This document shows positions 57,058-64,000 of a DNA stretch of 64,000 nucleotides, in pieces (the first letter of the stretch is position 1; every line of letters starts with the position of its first letter). The position numbers and the translations under genes are program-made. The DNA lies in the NCBI GenBank assembly GCA_026401035.1, contig JAPLNR010000067.1:36239-100238 (forward strand). Reading direction: 5' to 3'. The stretch is from Planctomycetia bacterium. Its GTDB lineage: Bacteria; Planctomycetota; Planctomycetia; Pirellulales; UBA1268. The notes under the pieces are model-generated. The model saw only the letters and a list, made by a program, of their open reading frames with translations, was not told the DNA's origin and ran no database searches.

Positions 57058-57648
57058 ATGCCCGCTCCCCTCCGCCTCGCGATCCTCCTCTCCGGCTCGG
57101 GCCGCACGCTCGAAAACCTGCTCGAGTGGATCGCCGCCGGCAGGCTCTCCGCCACGATCGAGACCGTCATCTCGAGCCGCAGCGATGTTCGCGGCGTGGC
57201 CATCGCCCGCCGCGCCGGCCTGTCGACCCACGTTCTCCCATCCAGCGGCAAGCCGCTCGCCGACTGGAGCCGCGAGATTTTCGACGCCTGCCGCGCTGCG
57301 AAGCCTGACCTCGTTGTCATGGCGGGATTTCTGCAGCTCGTGGAGATTCCCGCCGACTTCACCGGCCGCGTGATCAACATCCACCCCGCCCTGCTGCCCG
57401 CCTTCGGCGGCAAGGGGTTTCACGGGATGCACGTGCACCGCGCCGTGCTCGACCGCGGCTGCACGGTCTCGGGCTGCACCGTGCACCTCGTCGACAACGA
57501 ATACGACCACGGCCGCATTCTGCTGCAAAAAACGGTGCCCGTCCTGCCCGACGACACGCCCGATTCGCTGGCAGCCCGGGTCTTCGCCGCCGAGTGCCAG
57601 GCGCTGCCGGAGGCTATCATGCAGTTGGCCGCCCGTCGGCAGCCGTAA
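57058..57648 (+). CDS. purN: Phosphoribosylglycinamide formyltransferase
   Basis: 196 residues. LAILLSGSGRTLENLLEWIAAG, VINIHPALLPAFGGKGFHGMHVHRAVL (catalytic Asn/His region), and GCTVHLVDNEYDHGRILLQKTVPVLPDDT with the catalytic Asp. Third step of purine synthesis, using 10-formyl-THF. Start ATG 57058 lies directly after REP copy 8. Confidence 0.95.
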   Translation: MPAPLRLAILLSGSGRTLENLLEWIAAGRLSATIETVISSRSDVRGVAIARRAGLSTHVLPSSGKPLADWSREIFDACRAAKPDLVVMAGFLQLVEIPADFTGRVINIHPALLPAFGGKGFHGMHVHRAVLDRGCTVSGCTVHLVDNEYDHGRILLQKTVPVLPDDTPDSLAARVFAAECQALPEAIMQLAARRQP

Positions 57649-57667
57649 CGCGAAAGGATTTCCAACC

Positions 57668-58189
57668 ATGTCCCGCTCCCTCGGAAACGTGATCGCCGAC
57701 TCGCTCCAGCTCTCGGTGGGCTATGCGGAACGCCTGCTCAAGGACGTACCTGCTGGGCAGTTCGCCCGATTCGCCACCGTCGGCGGCACGGTCGTCGAGT
57801 CAAACCACCCGGCCTTCATCTACGGCCACTTGAGCCTCTACGCCCCGCGGATCCTCTGGCAGCTCGGGGCTCCCGCGCCGAGTGTTCCCGACCACTTCGA
57901 GCTGCGGTTTTCGAAGGATGCCAAATGTATCGACGACCCGGACGGCGATCTTTTTCCGCCGATGGACGAGATTGTTGCCTTCTTCTTCGAGGGGCACAGA
58001 ATGGTCACGGGCGCTCTGCGGAGCACGCCCGACGACAAGCTGCAGCAGCCCAATCCAGCGGAGGGTCGCATGAAGGAACTCTTTCCAACGCTCGGCTCCG
58101 TGCAGACGTTCTACTGTGGCGGCCACATGATGATGCACCTGGGGCAGATGAGCGCCTGGCGGCGGATGGCCGGCCTCGGCGCCGCCTGA
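57668..58189 (+). CDS. DinB-family protein
   Basis: 173 residues. A four-helix DinB fold with spread metal-binding His: IYGHLSLYAPRILWQ and YCGGHMMMHLGQMSAWRR (the C-terminal HxxxHxGQ motif). These are metal-dependent enzymes or thiol transferases of unclear substrate. Twenty nt downstream of purN. Independent function. Confidence 0.75.
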   Translation: MSRSLGNVIADSLQLSVGYAERLLKDVPAGQFARFATVGGTVVESNHPAFIYGHLSLYAPRILWQLGAPAPSVPDHFELRFSKDAKCIDDPDGDLFPPMDEIVAFFFEGHRMVTGALRSTPDDKLQQPNPAEGRMKELFPTLGSVQTFYCGGHMMMHLGQMSAWRRMAGLGAA

Positions 58190-58244
58190 CCGGCCCACGG
58201 TGGGACGGTCGACATTCCTTGACGACACCCTCTCGGAGACGCAC

Positions 58245-58802
58245 ATGCCCTCGCTCGACGATGCCCCAAACCGTGACCTGCTTCGTCAGTTGACCACGTC
58301 GAGCTTCGGTCTCGGAGCCGTTCTCGCGCTGCTCGGCGTGCTCGCGATCGCCGCACCGTGGGTGGCGTCGACGGTCATCGACTACATCGTCGGCGGAACG
58401 CTCGTGGCCGCGGGAATTGCCCAGTTGGGCATGACGGCCCTCACGTTCACATGGCGGGGCTTTTGGCTCACGCTCCTCTGCGGCGCGTTGTCGATCGTAT
58501 CTGGTGTGGCGATGCTCGCGATCCCGGTCGAGGGTATTCACGTGCTGGTCACATTTCTCGGCATCGTGATCCTCTTCGAGGCGGCCGCGAAGCTGACGGC
58601 AGCCTTTTCCGTGCCCCGGGATTTTCCCTGGGGCTGGATTCTCTTCGACGGGCTCATCACGGCGGTGCTGGGTGGCCTCCTGCTGACGAGTCCGGCCGCG
58701 CAGGCGGGCGTGTATCTGGGCGTTCTCATTGGCATCAATCTGGTCTCGAGCGGGATCGCGTTTCTCGCGTCCAGCATCTGGCTCCGCCGCTCACTGGCCT
58801 GA
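58245..58802 (+). CDS. HdeD-family (DUF308) membrane protein
   Basis: 185 residues, six hydrophobic helices (GLGAVLALLGVLAIAAPWVASTVIDYIVGG, WLTLLCGALSIVSGVAMLAI, HVLVTFLGIVILFEAAAKLTAAF, WILFDGLITAVLGGLLL). The pattern of paired helices with WGWILFDGLITAVLGGLLL is the DUF308/HdeD repeat. HdeD supports acid resistance in enterobacteria; here the role is unknown. Start ATG 58245. Confidence 0.85.
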   Translation: MPSLDDAPNRDLLRQLTTSSFGLGAVLALLGVLAIAAPWVASTVIDYIVGGTLVAAGIAQLGMTALTFTWRGFWLTLLCGALSIVSGVAMLAIPVEGIHVLVTFLGIVILFEAAAKLTAAFSVPRDFPWGWILFDGLITAVLGGLLLTSPAAQAGVYLGVLIGINLVSSGIAFLASSIWLRRSLA

Positions 58803-58910
58803 GCGAAATCGTTCCCTTCCGGTCGACGGCAAGAGCGTGTCGGCAAAACTGCGGATGCGGCCCGCTCACGGCCGCGGTGTACCTGGCTTTTTGGTAGTCT
58901 CGACCGGGTC

Positions 58911-60626
58911 ATGAATGACCGCGGGGCATCTTTTCTGGTTTTGCTCATTGCCGCGTGCGCCGTCGTTCAGTCAGTCGGCCGGAGTAGCGGCCAGAGCCCG
59001 GTATCATCGGCCCCGGGCATCGACCGGATGGTCTCCGACAACGCCGTCATCGGCCCCGACGGCAAACGCGGCAGTGAAGACGTCTACCGGCTGCCGGGTC
59101 GGGCGCAGCGGCTGGTCGTCGAGTTCGGCGATCCGAACAGGCTCGGTCGCGAGCCGGTGCAACTGCGGTATCGCCTCGACGGCCGCGACAGCGACTGGCA
59201 GGATTATGAACAAGGGCTGATGCGGTTTCAGGCACGGTTCATCGACGCCGATAACAAACCGGTCGACGGCGATGAGAGCTCCGTCAAAGGACGATCCCCG
59301 GGCTGGACCGGTCAGATCGAGACATCACCGTTCCAGCACCGCAGCAAGCGGATCACCGTTCCGCCACGGGCCGCGAAGCTCATGCTCTGGATGATCTCGG
59401 CTGGGCCTCAGGAGGCGACCGGCGTCCGCGTCTTCGAGTCGATCCGGATTTCGGTCGTCGACGCAAATGGGTCCCCCGGCCGCGAAATCTTCCAGAGCGA
59501 CTTCGAGACTGGTACCGATCTTGACGATCCGTTCGGCATCCCCAAGGGCTGGGCGCGTGACGGCACGAAGCCGGGCGTCGGCCGCATGGTGCGACTGCCG
59601 GGGCCGCCGGTCCGGCATGCGCTCGCGCTGATCGATGAAGACCCTCGCGGGCTGGGTGGCTGGATCACGATGTCCGAGGCGTCGCCGGCCGTCACCCCTG
59701 GTGAAACGCTCCTCGTCGAATGGAGCGAGCTCTACAGCGTGGGGGGCGGAGGAAAAAACTCAGTGGTCTACGAGAACCTACCCGCCGGCGAGTATCGGTT
59801 TCGGCTCGTCGAATGCTCTCTCTTGGGCGTGCCGCAGGGCCCGGAATACACGGCCGTGATCGAGGTACCGCAGCCTGTCTGGGCCCGGCCCTGGTTCTGG
59901 GCGGCCTCGGCCGCCGCGGGCACCGGCCTCGTATCACTCGCCGTCCGGCAGGCCTCGCGGCAGCGGGTGCAGCGGCAGCTCGCCCGCGCCGAGCAGCAGC
60001 GGATGATCGCGGCCGACCGGATGCGGATCGCGCAGGATCTCCACGACGATCTCGGTGCCAACCTTACGCGGATCGGCATGCTCAGCGACCTTGTCCGCAG
60101 CCCCTCGATCACGTCCGACGAAAGCCGTAAATTCCTCGACCAGATCTTCGAGAATGCCTCCGGGCTTGCCAAACACCTCAATGAAATCGTCTGGGCGATC
60201 AGCCCCCACAATGACGCAGTGGAGCCTTTTTCCGCCTACCTCTGCAAATACGCGCAGGACTTCCTGGCGTCCAGCAGCGCCCGTTGCCGGATCGACATGC
60301 CCGACAGGCTTCCCGATCTGCCCCTGCCGTCGAACGTGCGGCACAACCTGTTCCTGGCGGCGAAGGAGGCGATCAACAACGCCGCCAAGCACGCGCGGGC
60401 CGAAACCATCGTCCTCCGCCTCGACGTGGTCGATAGCCGTCTGACGATCGTCGTGGAGGACGACGGCTGCGGGATTCGTCCCGTGGACGGCCGCGGCGCT
60501 ACCGCTGGCAAGGGCTTCGACAACATGCAGAGCCGGATGCAGCAGGTGGGCGGCTCGTTCGCCTGTGACAGCCAGCCCGGCAAGGGCACGTCGATTCGTC
60601 TCTCCGTACCCGTCTCCACCCCCTGA
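58911..60626 (+). CDS. Membrane sensor histidine kinase (NarL/HisKA_3 type)
   Basis: 571 residues. A signal/anchor helix (SFLVLLIAACAVVQSV) precedes a large extracytoplasmic sensor region of beta type (Y_Y_Y-like AGEYRFRLVECS at its end), then a membrane helix (FWAASAAAGTGLVSLAVR). The DHp helix is ADRMRIAQDLHDDLGANLTRIGMLSDL, phospho-His about 378, and the HATPase domain has AAKEAINNAAKHA, VEDDGCGI and GKGFDNMQSRM. It autophosphorylates and passes phosphate to the response regulator encoded 24 nt downstream. Confidence 0.9.
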   Translation: MNDRGASFLVLLIAACAVVQSVGRSSGQSPVSSAPGIDRMVSDNAVIGPDGKRGSEDVYRLPGRAQRLVVEFGDPNRLGREPVQLRYRLDGRDSDWQDYEQGLMRFQARFIDADNKPVDGDESSVKGRSPGWTGQIETSPFQHRSKRITVPPRAAKLMLWMISAGPQEATGVRVFESIRISVVDANGSPGREIFQSDFETGTDLDDPFGIPKGWARDGTKPGVGRMVRLPGPPVRHALALIDEDPRGLGGWITMSEASPAVTPGETLLVEWSELYSVGGGGKNSVVYENLPAGEYRFRLVECSLLGVPQGPEYTAVIEVPQPVWARPWFWAASAAAGTGLVSLAVRQASRQRVQRQLARAEQQRMIAADRMRIAQDLHDDLGANLTRIGMLSDLVRSPSITSDESRKFLDQIFENASGLAKHLNEIVWAISPHNDAVEPFSAYLCKYAQDFLASSSARCRIDMPDRLPDLPLPSNVRHNLFLAAKEAINNAAKHARAETIVLRLDVVDSRLTIVVEDDGCGIRPVDGRGATAGKGFDNMQSRMQQVGGSFACDSQPGKGTSIRLSVPVSTP

Positions 60627-60650
60627 CCATGGCCCCGAGGTTTGCTTCCG

Positions 60651-61373
60651 ATGACCAAAGCCACTTCGATCACGTTTCCCACCCCGCAGGCCGCCCGCAG
60701 CCTGATCCGCGTCGGCATCGTCGACGACGACAAGGGCACGCGACAGGCATTGGCGGGCTTCCTGCAGGGTGATTCCGAGATCGAGTGCATCGGCACGTTT
60801 GGCTCGGCGGAGGAAGCGCTTCGCGACCTGCCTGCCAAGCGGCCAGACGTCGTGATCATGGACGTCAACCTGCCGAAAATGGACGGCGTGCAGTGCGTAC
60901 GGGAGTTGGTGGGAAAGCTACCCGACGTGCAGGTCGTGATGCTGACGGTCTACGACAATACCGACGTGATCTTTCAGTCGCTGGCTGCCGGGGCGAAGGG
61001 CTATCTGCTCAAGCCCATTCGGGCCGCCCAGCTCCTGACCGCGGTCCGCGACGTGATCGGGGGCGGCGCACCGCTGACGAGCAACATCGCCCGCAAGCTC
61101 GTGCAGGCCTTCGCCGAGCCGGCCGCACCGACTGCGAAGCTATCCGGAAGCCGCGAGCCCGACGCCCAGCGGGATGCAGTAGAGGCAGCGCTCTCGCCGC
61201 GGGAGCGGGAGGTGCTTGATCTGCTGGCCCGCGGCTATCTCTACAAGGAAATCGCCAAAACCTTTAACGTGAGCTATTCGACGGTGCATACGCACATCGA
61301 GCGGATCTACCACAAGCTCCACGTCCGCTCCCGGGCCCAGGCGGTGGCGAAGATCTACGGGCCGCGGCAATGA
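60651..61373 (+). CDS. LuxR/NarL-type response regulator
   Basis: 240 residues. Receiver domain: IRVGIVDDDKGTRQALAGFLQG, with phospho-acceptor Asp 71 in VVIMDVNLPKMDG and LLKPIRAA (Lys). C-terminal LuxR-type HTH: LSPREREVLDLLARGYLYKEIAKTFNVSYSTVHTHIERIYHKLHVRSRAQAV. Partner of the kinase immediately upstream. ATG 60651 is preferred over an upstream TTG at 60642. Confidence 0.92.
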   Translation: MTKATSITFPTPQAARSLIRVGIVDDDKGTRQALAGFLQGDSEIECIGTFGSAEEALRDLPAKRPDVVIMDVNLPKMDGVQCVRELVGKLPDVQVVMLTVYDNTDVIFQSLAAGAKGYLLKPIRAAQLLTAVRDVIGGGAPLTSNIARKLVQAFAEPAAPTAKLSGSREPDAQRDAVEAALSPREREVLDLLARGYLYKEIAKTFNVSYSTVHTHIERIYHKLHVRSRAQAVAKIYGPRQ

Positions 61374-61406
61374 GATATTCGCACACGAACCGAGCCGGTC
61401 GCGGCA

Positions 61407-62141
61407 TCACGGCCCGGCGAGATCGGCGACCTGACCATCGGTGAGGGCGGCCGCGTAGATCCGCACGTCGTCGAGGACGCCGTCCATAAATTCCCCCGCC
61501 CCGGTGTCCCCGATGCGGAGCGTGCGGCCCGGCTGCATGAGCTGCGGCTGCCCCTTGAACGGGATCGTCTTCTTGCGGTCGCCGTCGAGGTAAAGCCGGC
61601 ACTCCTTCGCGGCATCGTCGATCACGAACGTGACGAAGTACCACCGTTCGAGATCGAGATCGCCTCCCTGCCCGTTCGTGCCCACGTCGTCCTTGTAGAA
61701 GTTGACCTTCGTCTCGATCCAGCGGGTGCCGTCGCCGATATCGCCATGCACCTTGTCGGTGTTGATCTTCACGTCGAAGAGCATCGCCCCGCCCTGCCGC
61801 GAGCCCATGATGCCAGAGTAGGTCGGCGGCTTCGTGAGCCACACCCACGCCGACACGGTGTAGGTGGAAAGCTCGAAATCGGCCGCATAGGCGACCTCCA
61901 TAAAGTCTTGCCGGCTACGGTCAAACAGCAGCCCCTGGCCGAGTTTCCCGGCATGCGGCATGGCCCCGTGCACGGTACCGTGATGCGCCCCCGCGGCGTC
62001 ACGGCCTTCAGCCCCGGCCTCGTCGAACGTCCAGTGGGCGACCGGTGCCGGCAATTCACCACGAACCGCAACGATCTCCGGGCCGGCATGCATGCCGACG
62101 ACCAGCGTCAGCACGGGGATCAAGTGCCAAACTCTGCTCAT
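61407..62141 (-). CDS. Secreted LamG-domain protein
   Basis: 244 residues from ATG 62141. A signal peptide (HLIPVLTLVVGMHAGPEIVAV) precedes a LamG/concanavalin-like jelly roll: PVAHWTFDEAGAEGRDAAGAHHGTVHG, YTVSAWVWLTKPPTYSGIMGS, LERWYFVTFVIDDAAKECRLYLDGD, and EFMDGVLDDVRIYAAALT. Such secreted domains bind sugars or proteins in planctomycetes. It converges with the two-component genes. Confidence 0.85.
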   Translation of the reverse strand: MSRVWHLIPVLTLVVGMHAGPEIVAVRGELPAPVAHWTFDEAGAEGRDAAGAHHGTVHGAMPHAGKLGQGLLFDRSRQDFMEVAYAADFELSTYTVSAWVWLTKPPTYSGIMGSRQGGAMLFDVKINTDKVHGDIGDGTRWIETKVNFYKDDVGTNGQGGDLDLERWYFVTFVIDDAAKECRLYLDGDRKKTIPFKGQPQLMQPGRTLRIGDTGAGEFMDGVLDDVRIYAAALTDGQVADLAGP

Positions 62142-62335
62142 GATGAGTGACTCCGGAGCCTTTGGAATCAATGCAATATGACCGAGTCAAGTATATCGCC
62201 TCGTTGCAGAAGAGCAGCGACTGCAAGAACATCTTCCGGGGCGTGAGGGGCGTCCACTGAAACACACCGTGATCCACGGCGCGGATGACGCTCTTCGGCC
62301 GTCGCGCCGCAGCGGTCCACTTCAAGCCGAGCCGT

Positions 62336-62806
62336 TCACTTCTGGGCAGCCCCCGGCACATTGATATCGTATCGAACTGATCGGGCGTCTGCAGGGATAA
62401 CGAGCTCCGGCGGCCTGAAATCCGGCGGCACGACGCTGACTGGCGGCGCGTTGGGGTTCTTGTTGGGCAGACAACAGGAAACGAGCACCTCGTAGCGGCC
62501 GGGCATGAGTCCCTTCCGATCGCGCAGGGATATCGCTTGAAACGTGCCCGACGCATCGCATTCGCCCACGCCACCGGCAACGCCTGACGCGCCGTCTTTC
62601 GTGGGTCCACTCGGTAGCGCAAAGCCCGTCGGCAAAAAGTTCACGAAGCAGGGATGCGGCGGCGGACTGCCGCCGAATGTGACACTGCCCTTCACGGGCA
62701 CTGTCTTGAGGGCCGAGCCGCAGCCCGGCGTTGCCAGAAGTGTCGTTGCGAAAGCGGCGACAAGCGCCGGACGGGGCCAGTGCGGTCGTGAAAGTTTCGC
62801 GATCAT
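62336..62806 (-). CDS. Planctomycete lipoprotein (carboxypeptidase-regulatory-like)
   Basis: 156 residues. Signal with lipobox: AAFATTLLATPGCGSA. The mature part opens VPVKGSVTFGGSPPPHPCFVNFLPTGF, a common beginning of planctomycete lipoproteins that sit beside DUF1559 proteins. A small beta-barrel-like domain follows. It overlaps the DUF1559 gene stop by 4 nt, so the two are cotranscribed. Confidence 0.8.
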   Translation of the reverse strand: MIAKLSRPHWPRPALVAAFATTLLATPGCGSALKTVPVKGSVTFGGSPPPHPCFVNFLPTGFALPSGPTKDGASGVAGGVGECDASGTFQAISLRDRKGLMPGRYEVLVSCCLPNKNPNAPPVSVVPPDFRPPELVIPADARSVRYDINVPGAAQK

Positions 62807-63903
62807 GGCACGATGGCAATCTCGCCATCCTTGCGGTTACCGAGCCGGCAGAGCAACTGCAATGGTGTCAGGTCGGAAAAAAAGACGACGGCACCGTCGC
62901 ACATGAGCATGTGGCACCCGCCCGGATGGGCGCTCCGCGGGCTTTTGGCGGCGATGGCACGTGAGCCGTTGTACGTCCCTGCGGCGTTGAGAAACGGCGA
63001 GTCGGTGGACAGCAACGGCATATTGATCTGTGCCGAGACGGTCACCACCGGATTGGCGTTGAATGAACCGGTGAAACTCGTGTAGGCGCCGTTGTGGGGT
63101 GAAAACTTCGGCTGGGTTTCGACGAGGAGGAACGTGTTGCTGAGTCCGTCCTGCACGTCGTCGAACTTGGTCGGCAAATAGCGGCCGCCGAACATCCCGA
63201 CCCGATTTCCCATGTCGAGTGCCCCTGTTTCGCCACGCGAGTCGGTCGTCCTGGCCCAGCACCACCCGCTCGCCGTACCGGGACTCGAGCCGGAGGGACA
63301 GTATTGGTTCGCCCCATACTCCTGCGAAGGCCCAGCGGATCCGGCGTACCACAACCCGTGCATCTTCGATCCGTCGGCATCCGTCGAAGACGCCACTGAG
63401 ATGGCGGGGAAACCTCGTCGCGGGAAGATGGGGGAGGTGGCATCCGGGTCGCTCGGGCAGATCAGGAGGGAGACGGGCGTCTGGACCAGCGGGAGGTTGG
63501 TGGGACTGTTCGATTGCTGCCTGAGGTTGAATTGGTTGAAAAAAGCCAGCTGGTCGACGTAGGGCAGCACCGCGACGACCCAGGTATAGACGCAGTAGAC
63601 GTCGGAGTTGGCCATTACTCCTAGATATCTTCTGTATGTTGGGTAATTCGGGCTGGTGACCGCGTAGATCGGATGGGCCGCTCCGGTCACCGGGAGCGAT
63701 CCGTGGGCGGCGTGGAACTGCTGGAGTCCCTGCCCCAGCTGCCGAATGTTGTTGGCACAGGCGGAACGTCGCGAGCTCTCGCGGGCCGACTGCACACCGG
63801 GAACGAGCAGCCCGACGAGCAGTCCGATGATCGCGATCACGGCCAGCAGCTCGACTAGCGTAAAACCGTGTAGGGGCCGGGAGAAAGGCGTAACTTTCTC
63901 CAT
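62803..63903 (-). CDS. DUF1559 prepilin-like protein
   Basis: 366 residues. The prepilin N-terminus HGFTLVELLAVIAIIGLLVGLLVPGVQSARESSRRSACANNIRQLG is a type IV pilin/pseudopilin methylation signal. The rest has the DUF1559 signatures, with GMFGGRYLPTKFDDVQDGLSNTFLLVET and HPGGCHMLMCDGAVVFFSD near the end. The family is hugely expanded in planctomycetes and has no settled role. Start ATG 63903. It is upstream of, and overlaps, the lipoprotein gene. Confidence 0.92.
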   Translation of the reverse strand: MEKVTPFSRPLHGFTLVELLAVIAIIGLLVGLLVPGVQSARESSRRSACANNIRQLGQGLQQFHAAHGSLPVTGAAHPIYAVTSPNYPTYRRYLGVMANSDVYCVYTWVVAVLPYVDQLAFFNQFNLRQQSNSPTNLPLVQTPVSLLICPSDPDATSPIFPRRGFPAISVASSTDADGSKMHGLWYAGSAGPSQEYGANQYCPSGSSPGTASGWCWARTTDSRGETGALDMGNRVGMFGGRYLPTKFDDVQDGLSNTFLLVETQPKFSPHNGAYTSFTGSFNANPVVTVSAQINMPLLSTDSPFLNAAGTYNGSRAIAAKSPRSAHPGGCHMLMCDGAVVFFSDLTPLQLLCRLGNRKDGEIAIVP

Positions 63904-64000
63904 AGCGTGAAGTTGTTTTCGACCCCTGACACGGAGTTTACGACCATGAGAATGGATGTGACCGGCTTTGTTACTTTCATCGGCGTCGATCTGCACAAGT

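Noticed and set aside
54748..57669. 973-codon open frame antisense to ileS and purN
   Set aside because: It runs fully antisense to well-identified essential genes; no family resemblance.

Overview
GC-rich bacterial chromosome segment, almost certainly from a planctomycete (Pirellulales-like). The evidence is a DUF1559 prepilin-like protein paired with a small lipoprotein, a TIGR03067-like secreted protein, a sulfatase, a DUF6800 mini-protein, a PQQ-type/diheme cytochrome protein and a eukaryote-like IleRS. No rRNA, CRISPR array or replication origin was seen. One tRNA, Ser(UGA), is present.

Layout. 0-10.4 kb: small proteins, then a sugar/hydroxy-acid catabolic cluster (aldolase-like protein, FAD/Fe-S oxidase, TIM-barrel isomerase, XylR-type regulator, PfkB kinase, DapA-family lyase) with two matching candidate operators. 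10.6-14.8 kb: small stand-alone genes and a decayed hydrolase. 14.8-18.9 kb: accessory zone of toxin-antitoxin modules and broken genes: a UPF0175 antitoxin with an internally deleted PIN toxin, ParE with its antitoxin, a truncated and an intact DUF6717 gene, a frameshifted GYF protein and a DUF4160/DUF2442 pair. 18.94-35.05 kb: a 16,048-bp genomic island in the 3' end of tRNA-Ser(UGA). It is bounded by 57-bp direct repeats and carries a tyrosine integrase, an excisionase-like protein, a large serine recombinase, a D-amino-acid/oxo-acid catabolic set, a group II intron and a PQQ-dehydrogenase/diheme cytochrome gene with an in-frame amber stop. 35.2-64 kb: conserved core: chromate transporter, clpB, dnaK, pheA, tpiA, secG-yicC-gmk-rpoZ-coaC-coaB, argC, argJ, purine phosphorylase, sulfatase, ileS, purN, a two-component system, a LamG protein and the DUF1559/lipoprotein pair.

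The most notable non-coding signals are: (1) two ~115-135-nt elements upstream of argC and argJ whose paired arms differ in sequence but stay complementary (covariation), suggesting a structured RNA or hairpin element; (2) an 18-bp palindrome (GACAGGCTTCAGCCTGTC) in eight copies, which in two cases supplies the stop codon of the preceding gene and is absent from the island; (3) a 21-bp motif repeated at both island ends, a candidate integrase arm site. All functional names come from reading motifs by eye; no database search was run.
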